Of a stretch of DNA of 64,000 bases, positions 33,645 through 42,145 are shown in pieces (the first letter of the stretch is position 1; each line of letters begins with the position of its first letter). The position numbers and the translations under genes are program-made. Source of the DNA: Mycobacterium senriense (GTDB taxonomy: Bacteria > Actinomycetota > Actinomycetes > Mycobacteriales > Mycobacteriaceae); contig NZ_AP024828.1 in NCBI RefSeq assembly GCF_019668465.1, positions 2,604,001-2,668,000 on the forward strand. Direction: 5' to 3'. Below the pieces are notes generated by a model, which saw nothing but the letters and a program-made list of their open reading frames with translations, was not told where the DNA came from and made no database searches.

Positions 33645-34862
33645 TCAGCGGACCTCCACGCTCATTGGTAGGTGAGCGAATCCGCGGACATTGCTCGAGT
33701 GGACGCGGACGGCGTTGGCCTCGTCCACCTCGTAGCCGCGGATTCGCTTGAACAACTCGGTGAGCGCAACCCGGGCCTCCATCCGCGCCAGATGCGCGCC
33801 CAGGCAGAAGTGTGCGCCGCTACCGAAACTCAATAGTTTGGGCCCGATTTCGCGCCCGATCAGGTAGTCGTCGGGGTTGTCGAAGACCCGCTCGTCGCGA
33901 TGGCCGGACCCGGGCAACAGCAGCAGGACATCGCCCTCGGGAATGGTTGTGTCGTAGAGGGTGAGCTCGCCGGCCACGGTGCGAGCCAGGATCTGGCTGG
34001 AGGTGTCGTAGCGCAGTGTCTCCTCGACCCACAGCGGCACCCGCGACAGGTCCTCGTAGACCGGCGTCAGCTGATCCGGGTTTCTGTGACCCCAAAACGC
34101 GGCATTGGCAAGCAGTTTGGTGGTGGTCTCGTTGCCGGCGATCACCATCAGGAACATGAAGCCGAGCACCTCGTCGTCGGTGAGCCGGTCACCGTCGATC
34201 TCGGCCTCCAGCAACGCCGAGGTCAGATCGTCGGTCAGCTTCTCGCGCCGCTCGGCCACCATGCCCTGGTAGTAGACGATCAGGTTGAGGGAAGCCTCCA
34301 CCGCCTCCGGCGGCACGTCGGTGACACCCTCCTCGCGGTGCATCACCCCGTCGGCCCAGGCCCGCACTTGATCCCGATCCGGCTCGGGGACGCCCATCAA
34401 CTCGGAGATGACGTCCATGGGCAGCTTGCCGGCGAATTCGTCGACGTAGTCGACGGCACCGTCCTTGGCCTTGGCCAGCATCGCGTCGAGATGCTGGGTC
34501 GCGATCTCGGTGACGCGGGGCTCGAGTTCGCGAATGCGGCGCGGGGTGAAGCCTTTCGAGACGAGCGTCCGCAGCCGCAGGTGCGCGGGATCGTCCATCG
34601 CCAGGAACGACATCGTCTTGCTGGCGTGCGGGCCTCGGGACGCCGGGTCCAGCGAGACACCGAACTTGTTGGAAAGCGTTGTGCTGTTGCGGAATCCCTG
34701 CAGCACGTCCTGGTGCCGCGACAGCGCCCAGAACTTCAGTTCGTCGTTGCGATACAGCGGGGCCTCGTCGCGGAGCCGCTGGTAGTAGGGGTACGGATCT
34801 TCGTGGAAGTCGTAGTCGTAGGGATCGAGGACCAGTTCGTGGTCGCCCACATGGACGGTCAT
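33645..34862 (-). CDS. cyp123: Cytochrome P450 CYP123
   Basis: ATG 34862 overlaps the stop of the TetR gene (TAATG) and gives 405 residues. Motifs: I-helix VIAGNETTTKLL, ExxR in EETLRYD, heme loop FGSGAHFCLGAHLARME. Order and length match H37Rv Rv0766c (CYP123). Substrate is unknown; lipid or steroid hydroxylation is inferred. It should receive electrons from the operon ferredoxin. The open frame upstream of 34862 is out of the TetR frame and not coding. Confidence 0.94.
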   Translation of the reverse strand: MTVHVGDHELVLDPYDYDFHEDPYPYYQRLRDEAPLYRNDELKFWALSRHQDVLQGFRNSTTLSNKFGVSLDPASRGPHASKTMSFLAMDDPAHLRLRTLVSKGFTPRRIRELEPRVTEIATQHLDAMLAKAKDGAVDYVDEFAGKLPMDVISELMGVPEPDRDQVRAWADGVMHREEGVTDVPPEAVEASLNLIVYYQGMVAERREKLTDDLTSALLEAEIDGDRLTDDEVLGFMFLMVIAGNETTTKLLANAAFWGHRNPDQLTPVYEDLSRVPLWVEETLRYDTSSQILARTVAGELTLYDTTIPEGDVLLLLPGSGHRDERVFDNPDDYLIGREIGPKLLSFGSGAHFCLGAHLARMEARVALTELFKRIRGYEVDEANAVRVHSSNVRGFAHLPMSVEVR

Positions 34863-35497
34863 TAAGTTCTTGTCTCCTGGCTTGTGTTCCCGGGGCCGGG
34901 CAGGATCAAATTCACTACATATGCCAATTGGTCGGCGATCTGGTGATAGGTGAACTGGCCACTGGCGGCCTGCACCAATGCGCCGAAGAACATCATCTCG
35001 AGCGCGGCCACCGTGTCCGGGTCGGCGCCGGGCCCGATCGCCGTCGCGATGCGCCGGTGGATCTCCGCCCCGATGCGGTCGCGCACGGCACCCACCGCCG
35101 GATCGGTGCCGCCGCCGAGCAATGCCGTCGTGCACGCGGCGCCAACCTCCGGCTCGTCGGCGACCACCAGCGCCAGGTGACGCAACACCTTGTCCACTCG
35201 GACCGGCATCGGGTCGTTTACGTCGGTGAAGAACGGCACCTGCCGCACCAAATCCAGGTAGACCTCGGCGATCAGGTGGTTCTTCGACGAGAAGTAGGTG
35301 TACGCGGTGGCCGGGGCGACTCTGGCGCGGGCGGCGACCGCGCGCACGGTCAGGTCGGCGTACGACTTCTCCCGCAAGGTCTCGATGCCGGCCACCAGCA
35401 CCTTGCGGAAGGTCTCCTCCTGGCGACGGTTGCGCGCCGGCTGACCGGTCTGGCGGTCGCTGTCGGATGTGGTCGTCACCAGTGCGTCGCTGGACAC
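34862..35497 (-). CDS. TetR-family regulator of the P450 operon (Rv0767c-like)
   Basis: The 211-residue protein has an N-terminal helix-turn-helix (TVRAVAARARVAPATAYTYFSSKNHL, about 51-76) and an all-helical ligand domain, the usual TetR layout. It starts at GTG 35497, or GTG 35479. It is the first gene of the minus-strand operon and divergent from aldA. A perfect palindrome GGACA-CA-TGTCC covers its start and a second GGACA-AC-TGTCC lies toward aldA, so it very likely regulates both directions. Confidence 0.93.
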   Translation of the reverse strand: MSSDALVTTTSDSDRQTGQPARNRRQEETFRKVLVAGIETLREKSYADLTVRAVAARARVAPATAYTYFSSKNHLIAEVYLDLVRQVPFFTDVNDPMPVRVDKVLRHLALVVADEPEVGAACTTALLGGGTDPAVGAVRDRIGAEIHRRIATAIGPGADPDTVAALEMMFFGALVQAASGQFTYHQIADQLAYVVNLILPGPGNTSQETRT

Positions 35498-35503
35498 ATG
35501 TCC
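35492..35503. promoter_or_regulatory. Palindromic operator at the TetR start
   Basis: GGACACATGTCC is a perfect inverted repeat (GGACA-2-TGTCC) that overlaps the GTG start at 35497. The same arms recur at 35650-35661, suggesting autorepression. Confidence 0.65.
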
Positions 35504-35639
35504 AAGCTAGTGGATTGAATCGTCGTGAAGCAAGCCCGCGGCACAAACGTGCTGTTTAAAAGCCATTTGGCGGGACGTTTTGGGCCACGTTCGAGATCGG
35601 CTCTTGCACCGTCGGCGAACGGGCGACTATGGTTCGATC

Positions 35640-35661
35640 GGACAATATCGGACAACTGTCC
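35640..35661. promoter_or_regulatory. Second operator with an extra half-site, upstream of aldA
   Basis: GGACAACTGTCC (35650-35661) repeats the GGACA-2-TGTCC palindrome, and a further GGACA half-site lies ten bases earlier (35640-35644), exactly one helical turn. It is 46 bases before the aldA start. Confidence 0.65.
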
Positions 35662-35707
35662 ACCAGATTGGCGTGCCGGGTGGGCCGCGCGCGGACGGGA
35701 GCGGGAG

Positions 35708-37177
35708 ATGGCCTTGTTGGCCGACGGCGTGAGTGAACTCTTCATCGACGGCAAGCTGTCGGCCGGCAGCGCCGGCAACTTCCCCACGGTGAACCCGGCG
35801 ACCGAGGAGGTGCTGGGCGTCGCCGCCAACGCCGACGCCACCGACATGGACCGCGCCATCGACGCCGCGCGGCGCGCTTTCGACCAGACGGACTGGTCCC
35901 GCAACACCGAATTGCGGGTGCGCTGCATACGACAGCTGCGCGACGCGATGCGCGAGCACATCGAAGAACTGCGCGACATCACCATCGCCGAGGTCGGCGC
36001 CCCCCGGATGCTCACCTCGGCCGCCCAGTTGGAGGGACCGGTCGGCGACCTGAGCTTCGCGGCCGACACCGCCGAGTCCTACGAGTGGAACTCCGACCTC
36101 GGTCAGGCATCGCCGATGGGCATCCCGACCCGGCGCACGATCGCGCGGGAAGCCGTCGGTGTCGTCGGCGCCATTACCCCGTGGAACTTCCCGCATCAGA
36201 TCAACCTCGCCAAACTGGGGCCCGCGCTGGCCGCCGGCAACACCGTGGTGCTCAAGCCGGCACCGGACACCCCCTGGTGCGCCGCGGTGCTCGGCGAAAT
36301 CCTTGCCGAACACACCGATTTCCCGCCCGGCGTGATCAACATCATCACGTCGAACGACCACCGGGTGGGGGCGCTGCTCTCGAAAGACCCTCGGGTGGAC
36401 ATGGTTTCATTCACCGGGTCGACCGCGACCGGCCGCAGCGTGATGGGCGATGCCGCCGCGACCATCAAGCGGGTGTTCCTGGAGCTGGGCGGAAAGTCGG
36501 CGTTCGTCGTTCTCGACGATGCCGACCTGGGCGGCGCGTGCTCGATGTCGGCGTTCACCGCGGCCATGCACGCCGGCCAGGGCTGCGCCATCACGACCCG
36601 GCTGCTGGTGCCGCGGGCTCGCTACGACGAGGCCGTCGCCATCGCTGCGGGCACCATGGGCTCGATCAAGCCCGGTGACCCCAATGACTCCGGAACCGTG
36701 TGCGGGCCAGTGATTTCCGCCCGGCAACGGGAGCGGGTGCAGAGCTACCTCGATCTGGCGATCACCGAGGGCGGGACGTTCGCCTGTGGCGGCGGCCGCC
36801 CGGCGGACAAAGACCGCGGCTTCTTCATCGAGCCCACCGTCATCGCGGGCCTGACGAACGACGCGCGGCCCGCCCGTGAGGAGATCTTCGGGCCGGTGCT
36901 CACCGTGATCGCCTACGACGGCGAAGGCGACGCGCTGCGCATCGCCAACGACTCGCCATATGGGTTGTCGGGCACCGTGTTCAGTGCCGACCCCGAGCGT
37001 GCGGCCAACTTCGCCGCGCGGATGCGGGTGGGCACCGTCAACGTCAACGGCGGTGTCTGGTACTCCGCCGACGCGCCGTTCGGCGGATACAAGCAATCCG
37101 GCAACGGGCGCGAAATGGGCGTGGCCGGCTTCGAGGAGTACCTGGAAATCAAAACCATCGCCACGGCTGTGCAGTGA
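35708..37177 (+). CDS. aldA: NAD-dependent aldehyde dehydrogenase AldA
   Basis: ATG 35708 (GGGAG upstream) gives 489 residues, equal to Rv0768. ALDH landmarks: TPWNFPHQINLAKLGPALAAG, the cofactor loop FTGSTATGRSV, general-base glutamate in LELGGKSA, and catalytic cysteine in GQGCAITTR. It oxidises aldehydes to acids and could act after AdhB. The open frame reaches back to 35525 but would run through both operators. It leads a four-gene plus-strand set with two dehydrogenases and a decarboxylase-like protein. Confidence 0.95.
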   Translation: MALLADGVSELFIDGKLSAGSAGNFPTVNPATEEVLGVAANADATDMDRAIDAARRAFDQTDWSRNTELRVRCIRQLRDAMREHIEELRDITIAEVGAPRMLTSAAQLEGPVGDLSFAADTAESYEWNSDLGQASPMGIPTRRTIAREAVGVVGAITPWNFPHQINLAKLGPALAAGNTVVLKPAPDTPWCAAVLGEILAEHTDFPPGVINIITSNDHRVGALLSKDPRVDMVSFTGSTATGRSVMGDAAATIKRVFLELGGKSAFVVLDDADLGGACSMSAFTAAMHAGQGCAITTRLLVPRARYDEAVAIAAGTMGSIKPGDPNDSGTVCGPVISARQRERVQSYLDLAITEGGTFACGGGRPADKDRGFFIEPTVIAGLTNDARPAREEIFGPVLTVIAYDGEGDALRIANDSPYGLSGTVFSADPERAANFAARMRVGTVNVNGGVWYSADAPFGGYKQSGNGREMGVAGFEEYLEIKTIATAVQ

Positions 37178-37207
37178 CCGCGCCAATTAGGCCACCGAGA
37201 GGAAGCC

Positions 37208-37957
37208 ATGCGATTCGAGGATAAAGTCGGCATCGTCACCGGATCCGGTGGCGGCATCGGGCAGGCCTACGCCGAGGCGCTGGCCCGCGAGGGCGCGGCG
37301 GTGGTGGTCGCCGACATCAACGCCGAGGCCGCCGACGCGGTCGCCAAGCAGATCGTCGCCGACGGCGGCACCGCCATCAGCATCCCGGTCGACGTGTCCG
37401 ACCCTGCGTCGGCCAAGGAGATGGCCGACCGCACGCTGGCCGAGTTCGGGGGCATCGACTACCTGGTCAACAACGCGGCAATCTTCGGCGGCATGAAGCT
37501 CGACTTCCTGCTTACCATCGACCCGGAGTACTACCGCAGGTTCATGAGCGTGAACCTGGATGGCGCGCTGTGGTGCACCCGTGCGGTGTACAAGAAGATG
37601 GCCAAGCGTGGCGGCGGAGCGATCGTCAACCAGTCATCCACCGCCGCATGGCTTTACGCGAACTACTACGGCCTGGCCAAGGTCGGGCTCAACGGCCTGA
37701 CGCAACAACTCTCCCGCGAACTGGGTGGCCAGAATATCCGGATCAATGCGATCGCCCCCGGACCCATCGACACCGAGGCCAACCGGACCACCACCCCCAA
37801 AGAGATGGTCGACGACATCGTCAAGGGTCTGCCGCTGTCGCGGATGGGAACGCCTGCGGATCTGGTCGGCATGTGCTTGTTCCTGCTCTCCGACGAGGCG
37901 TCGTGGATCACCGGACAGATCTTCAACGTTGACGGCGGGCAGATAATCCGATCATGA
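37208..37957 (+). CDS. SDR-family oxidoreductase (Rv0769-like)
   Basis: A 249-residue classical SDR: TGSGGGIGQA near residue 11, NNAA, serine in NQSSTAAW, Y-x-x-x-K in YYGLAKVGLNG, and GQIFNVDGG at the end. Good AGAGGAAG ribosome site. It follows aldA by 30 bases and overlaps the next gene by four bases (ATGA). Same order as H37Rv Rv0769. Likely works on a product of the alcohol/aldehyde pathway, but substrate is unknown. Confidence 0.93.
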   Translation: MRFEDKVGIVTGSGGGIGQAYAEALAREGAAVVVADINAEAADAVAKQIVADGGTAISIPVDVSDPASAKEMADRTLAEFGGIDYLVNNAAIFGGMKLDFLLTIDPEYYRRFMSVNLDGALWCTRAVYKKMAKRGGGAIVNQSSTAAWLYANYYGLAKVGLNGLTQQLSRELGGQNIRINAIAPGPIDTEANRTTTPKEMVDDIVKGLPLSRMGTPADLVGMCLFLLSDEASWITGQIFNVDGGQIIRS

Positions 37958-38811
37958 CTGACGATCTGAAGCTCGGCTACATCGGGCTGGGCAACATGGG
38001 CGCGCCGATGGCCACGAAGATGACCGAATGGCCCGGCGGAGTAACGGTTTACGATATCCGCACCGAGGCGATGACCCCGCTGGTCGAAAAAGGCGCCAGC
38101 CTGGCCGACAGCGTCGCCGACGTCGCCGCCGCCGATATCATCCACATCACCGTGCTCAACGACGCCCAGGTGCGTGAAGTTGTCGGCGAGCTGGCGGCCC
38201 ACGCGAAGCCCGGCACCGTCATCGCGATCCACTCGACCATCAGCGACACCACGGCGGTCGAGCTCGCGGCCGAACACAAACCGCGCGGCATCCACATCGT
38301 CGACGCGCCCGTCAGCGGCGGGGCCGCCGCGGCGGCGAAGGGCGAGCTCGCCACCATGGTGGGTGCCGAGCGAGCGGTCTACGAGAAGATCAAGCCGGCG
38401 TTCAAACACTGGGCGGCGATGGTCGTCCACGCGGGCGAGCCGGGCGCGGGTACCCGGATGAAGCTGGCGCGCAACATGTTGACGTTCACCTCGTACGCCG
38501 CGGCGTGCGAGGCGATGAAGCTGGCCGAGGCGGCCGGGCTGGATCTGCAGACCCTGGGCCGGGTGGTCCGCCACACCGACGCGCTCACCAGCGGCCCGGG
38601 GGCGATCATGGTCCGAGACAACATGAAAGACATTGAACCGGACAACTTTTTGTACGAGTCCTTCGTGCACGCCCGCGGCCTGGGGGAGAAGGACTTGAGC
38701 CTGGCGCTGGCCCTCGGCGACGCGGTGTCGGTCGACCTGCCGCTCGCCCAGCTGGCCTACCAGAAGTTGGCCGCCGGCCTCGGGGTTCCGCACACAGAGA
38801 AAGAGGCGTGA
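37954..38811 (+). CDS. 3-hydroxyisobutyrate dehydrogenase-family protein (Rv0770-like)
   Basis: The 285-residue beta-hydroxyacid dehydrogenase has nucleotide loop GLGNMGAPMA (about 10-19), the substrate-site DAPVSGGAAAAAKGELA block near residue 115, and the catalytic lysine in GTRMKLARNM. Such enzymes oxidise 3-hydroxy acids or reduce aldehydes or imines. It overlaps both neighbours (ATGA, TGATG), so the operon is tightly coupled. Counterpart of Rv0770. Confidence 0.93.
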   Translation: MTDDLKLGYIGLGNMGAPMATKMTEWPGGVTVYDIRTEAMTPLVEKGASLADSVADVAAADIIHITVLNDAQVREVVGELAAHAKPGTVIAIHSTISDTTAVELAAEHKPRGIHIVDAPVSGGAAAAAKGELATMVGAERAVYEKIKPAFKHWAAMVVHAGEPGAGTRMKLARNMLTFTSYAAACEAMKLAEAAGLDLQTLGRVVRHTDALTSGPGAIMVRDNMKDIEPDNFLYESFVHARGLGEKDLSLALALGDAVSVDLPLAQLAYQKLAAGLGVPHTEKEA

Positions 38812-39239
38812 TGGACGAGCTGCGCAGCAAGGGTCTCGCGAAGATGAACGAGGTCTACGGCTGGGAGATGCCCAACATCGAAGGCGACGCGTACTTCGAC
38901 CTCACCGTCGACCACCTGTTCGGCAGCATCTGGACGCGACCGGGATTATCGATGCGCGACAAGCGCATCATGACGCTGACGGCGGTGACCGCGATCGGAA
39001 ACCGCGACCTGGCCGAAATCCAAATCAACGCCGCACTTCTCAACGGCGAGCTCACCGAGACCGAGCTGAAGGAGATGGCCGTCTTCCTCACCCACTACCT
39101 GGGCTTCCCGCTGGGTTCGGCGCTCAACGGCGCGGTCGATGCCGTCGTCGCCAAGCGCAAGAAGGCCGCGGCAAAGGGTTCCGCTGAGGACAAGAAGGCC
39201 AACGTGGACGCCGCTTTGAAGATGCACTCGGGCGAATAA
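38811..39239 (+). CDS. Carboxymuconolactone decarboxylase-family protein (Rv0771-like)
   Basis: The 142-residue all-helical protein belongs to the AhpD/CMD fold (FGSIWTRPGLSMRDKRIMTL, AVTAIGNRDLAEIQINAAL). It has no CxxC pair, so it is of the decarboxylase type and not an AhpD peroxidase. It starts in the TGATG overlap with the preceding gene. Counterpart of Rv0771; true substrate unknown. Confidence 0.9.
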   Translation: MDELRSKGLAKMNEVYGWEMPNIEGDAYFDLTVDHLFGSIWTRPGLSMRDKRIMTLTAVTAIGNRDLAEIQINAALLNGELTETELKEMAVFLTHYLGFPLGSALNGAVDAVVAKRKKAAAKGSAEDKKANVDAALKMHSGE

Positions 39240-39249
39240 CCCACCAATC

Positions 39250-40335
39250 TCAGTACGGCTGAACGCCTTCGGGCATCACGTACTCGGAGATCGGCCCGGT
39301 GATCCCATTGATCGTCGTTCCGCCGTTGATGATGCCGGGCGCCAGTTCCAGCATGTTATGCGGGAATCCGAACTTCGGTTTGGTCAGCGCGTCGAGCCGG
39401 GCCAGCTCGTCGGCGCTCAGATTCACGTCGACGGCCCGTACGTTGTCCTCGAGCTGGGAGAGCCGGCGCGCCCCGATGATGACGGACGAGACGGCGCGCT
39501 GCGCGCGCACCCAGGCCAGCGCCACGCTGGCGACGTTGGTTTCGTGCGCCTTGGCGATGGCCTCGAGTTCGTCGATGACGGCGTAGGTCTCCTCGTTGAG
39601 GAAGGCATCGACCATGGCGCCGCGGTCGGCGGTGTGCCGGCCGCTGTTGGAGCGGGTGTACTTGCCGCTGAGGACGCCGCTCTTCAACGGTGACCAGGGT
39701 GTGATGCCGAGCCCGAATTCGGCGGCCATCGGCACGAGGTCCTGTTCGATGGCGCGTTCCAGCAGCGAGTACTCGACCTGCAGCCCGACGAACGACGACC
39801 AGCCGCGGAAGTCGGCGATGAGGTTGGCCTGGGCGATCTTCCACGCCGGGGTGTCCGAAACGCCGACGTAGCGCACCTTGCCGGCCCGCACCAGGTCCTC
39901 GAGCGCGGCCATGGTCTCCTCGATGGGGGTGTTGGAGTCCCAGATGTGCAGCCAGTACAGGTCGATGTAGTCGGTTTGCAAGCGCCGCAACGAGTTTTCG
40001 CAGGCATTGATCAGTGACTTGCGGCCCGACCCGCCGCCGTTGGGATCACCCGGATACAGGTTGCCGCTGAACTTGGTCGCGATCGCCAGGCGATCGCGGC
40101 GCGCGGGGTGGCGCCCGATGTGGTCGCCGATGATCTTCTCGGAATGGCTCCGGGTGTAGAAGTTGGCGGTGTCGATGAAGTTACCGCCGAGCTCGAGGTA
40201 TCGATCGATGATCTGCTGGGACTCTTCCACGCTGGTGCCCCAGCCGAGGTCTTCGCCGAACGTCATCGCGCCCAGGCACAGGGGGCTGACCCGCAGACCG
40301 GATCGCCCGAGTGTCACGTATTGATCCAGCGGCAT
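39250..40335 (-). CDS. Aldo/keto reductase
   Basis: ATG 40335 (AGGGAG nine bases before) gives 361 residues. The AKR tetrad is visible: Asp and Tyr in NFIDTANFY, Lys in IATKFSGN, His in LYWLHIWD. The sequence is of the YghZ/AKR-14-like (potassium-channel beta-subunit) group acting on aldehydes and quinones with NADPH. It is not present between the Rv0771 and Rv0772 homologues in H37Rv, so with the divergent MarR gene it forms an inserted pair. Confidence 0.92.
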   Translation of the reverse strand: MPLDQYVTLGRSGLRVSPLCLGAMTFGEDLGWGTSVEESQQIIDRYLELGGNFIDTANFYTRSHSEKIIGDHIGRHPARRDRLAIATKFSGNLYPGDPNGGGSGRKSLINACENSLRRLQTDYIDLYWLHIWDSNTPIEETMAALEDLVRAGKVRYVGVSDTPAWKIAQANLIADFRGWSSFVGLQVEYSLLERAIEQDLVPMAAEFGLGITPWSPLKSGVLSGKYTRSNSGRHTADRGAMVDAFLNEETYAVIDELEAIAKAHETNVASVALAWVRAQRAVSSVIIGARRLSQLEDNVRAVDVNLSADELARLDALTKPKFGFPHNMLELAPGIINGGTTINGITGPISEYVMPEGVQPY

Positions 40336-40363
40336 GAGGCCCACTCCCTGGTAGATTGTTCGG

Positions 40364-40397
40364 CTATGAGTTTGTTCATAACAAAACTAGTTCATAG
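40364..40397. promoter_or_regulatory. Inverted-repeat operator candidate between AKR and MarR genes
   Basis: CTATGA (40364-40369) pairs with TCATAG (40392-40397), and inside lies AGTTTGTT-CAT-AACAAAACT plus two TAGTTCATAG/TTGTTCATAA direct copies. The nested symmetry in an AT-rich patch is typical of MarR sites. Confidence 0.6.
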
Positions 40398-40418
40398 CTG
40401 AACGATCTGGCAAGTCGA

Positions 40419-40826
40419 ATGTCTGCAGTCGACGCGGCCAAGATCTGGTCACTGAACTACCGGGTGCTGCTCTCGGTCATCGCGTGCGCCGAGGCCGATA
40501 TCTGCGCGCTGGGCCTCGAGTCCAAGGAACTGTTTCTGCTCGCCGAGATCGACGAGCATCCCTATCCGGCCGAACTGGCCGCGACGCTGAGCATGCCCAA
40601 AGCGACGGTGACGCTGTACCTGAAGCGGCTCGAGGCCGCGGGGTTCGTGCGCCGCGAGATCGACCCGTGCGATCTGCGGCGGCACCGGCTGCTGCTCACC
40701 GCGGCCGGACGCCAGGCCGCCAGGAAGGGCCTGACCCTGCTCTCCGACGAGTTCGACAAGCGCCTCGGCCGCCTCACCGTCGCGCAGCGCAACGACCTCA
40801 CGGCGCTGCTGGAGAAAATCGTCTGA
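40419..40826 (+). CDS. MarR-family transcriptional regulator
   Basis: The 135-residue protein is a small winged-helix regulator: ALGLESKELFLLAEIDEHPY then the recognition helix ATLSMPKATVTLYLKRLEAAG and the wing REIDPCDLRRHRLLLTAAG. MarR proteins sense small aromatic or oxidant ligands. It is divergent from the aldo/keto reductase with a symmetric sequence between, and probably represses it and itself. It precedes purD by 50 bases. Not at this place in H37Rv. Confidence 0.92.
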   Translation: MSAVDAAKIWSLNYRVLLSVIACAEADICALGLESKELFLLAEIDEHPYPAELAATLSMPKATVTLYLKRLEAAGFVRREIDPCDLRRHRLLLTAAGRQAARKGLTLLSDEFDKRLGRLTVAQRNDLTALLEKIV

Positions 40827-40876
40827 ATCCGGGGACGGTGGGCGTGGGCCGTTTGACCGGGCTAGTCTGACGTGTC

Positions 40877-42145
40877 GTGCGCGTCCTGGTGATCGGTTCC
40901 GGTGCCCGTGAACATGCGTTGCTGCTGGCGCTTCGCAAAGACCCCGAGGTCACGGGGCTGGCGATCGCTCCCGGCAACGCCGGCACCGCGCGGCTGGCCG
41001 ACCAGCACGACGTCGATGTCACCTCGACCGACGACGTCGTCGCCCTGGCGCGCGAGGTTCGCGCCGACCTGGTGGTCATCGGTCCCGAGGTCCCGCTGGT
41101 CCTCGGGGTGGCCGACGGGGTGCGGGCCGCGGGCATCGCCTGCTTCGGGCCCAGCAAGGACGCCGCCCGCATCGAAGGCTCCAAGGCTTTCGCCAAAGAG
41201 GTCATGGCCGCGGCCGGCGTGCGCACCGCGACCACTGAAATCGTCGATAGCCCCGCACATTTAGACGCCGCCCTGGACCGGTTCGGCCCGCCGGCGGGGA
41301 ATGCGGCCTGGGTGGTGAAGGACGACCGCCTGGCCGCCGGTAAGGGCGTCGTGGTGACCGCGGATCGCGCTGTCGCACGCGCGCACGCCGCCGGGCTGCT
41401 CGAGGCGGGGCACCCGGTGTTGTTGGAGTCCTACCTGGACGGCCCGGAGGTGTCGCTGTTCTGCGTCGTCGACGGCGCAACCGTGGTGCCGCTGCTGCCG
41501 GCACAGGACTTCAAGCGCGTCGGCGACGGCGACAGCGGGCCCAACACCGGCGGCATGGGCGCCTACGCGCCGGTCCCGTGGCTTCCCGACGAGGTGTATC
41601 GCGACGTGGTCAGCAACATCGTCGAACCCGTTGCGGCCGAGATGGTTGCGCGGGACAGCTCGTTCAGTGGACTGCTGTATGCCGGACTCGCGATCACCGC
41701 GAACGGGCCCGCGGTGGTCGAATTCAATTGCCGCTTCGGCGATCCCGAGACGCAGGCGGTGCTGGCGCTGCTGGAATCGCCGCTGGGCCAGCTGTTGTAC
41801 GCGGCGGCCAGCGGCACGTTGGCGGACTTCGGCGAGCTGCGCTGGCACGACGGCGCGGCCGTGACGGTGGTGCTGGCGGCGGAGAGCTACCCCGGACGCC
41901 CGCGCGTGGGAGACGTCATCGTCGGCTCGGAAGCCGACGGGGTGCTGCACGCCGGAACGGCGCGGCGCGATGACGGCGAGATCGTCTCGTCGGGTGGGCG
42001 GGTGCTGTCGGTGGTGGGCATGGGCGCCGACCTGACGGCCGCCCGGGCCCGGGCCTATCAGGTCGTGCGTTCAATTCGCCTGCCGGGCAGCCATTTCCGC
42101 AGCGACATCGCGCAACTGGCGGCCGACGGGAAGATCCGCGTCTAG
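40877..42145 (+). CDS. purD: Phosphoribosylamine-glycine ligase PurD
   Basis: The 422-residue GAR synthetase catalyses step two of purine synthesis. It starts at GTG 40877 ([16 protein letters not shown]) and has the ATP-grasp blocks [41 protein letters not shown] and [11 protein letters not shown]. Length is normal. Its stop overlaps the convergent ggtA stop by four bases. Confidence 0.97.
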   Translation: MRVLVIGSGAREHALLLALRKDPEVTGLAIAPGNAGTARLADQHDVDVTSTDDVVALAREVRADLVVIGPEVPLVLGVADGVRAAGIACFGPSKDAARIEGSKAFAKEVMAAAGVRTATTEIVDSPAHLDAALDRFGPPAGNAAWVVKDDRLAAGKGVVVTADRAVARAHAAGLLEAGHPVLLESYLDGPEVSLFCVVDGATVVPLLPAQDFKRVGDGDSGPNTGGMGAYAPVPWLPDEVYRDVVSNIVEPVAAEMVARDSSFSGLLYAGLAITANGPAVVEFNCRFGDPETQAVLALLESPLGQLLYAAASGTLADFGELRWHDGAAVTVVLAAESYPGRPRVGDVIVGSEADGVLHAGTARRDDGEIVSSGGRVLSVVGMGADLTAARARAYQVVRSIRLPGSHFRSDIAQLAADGKIRV

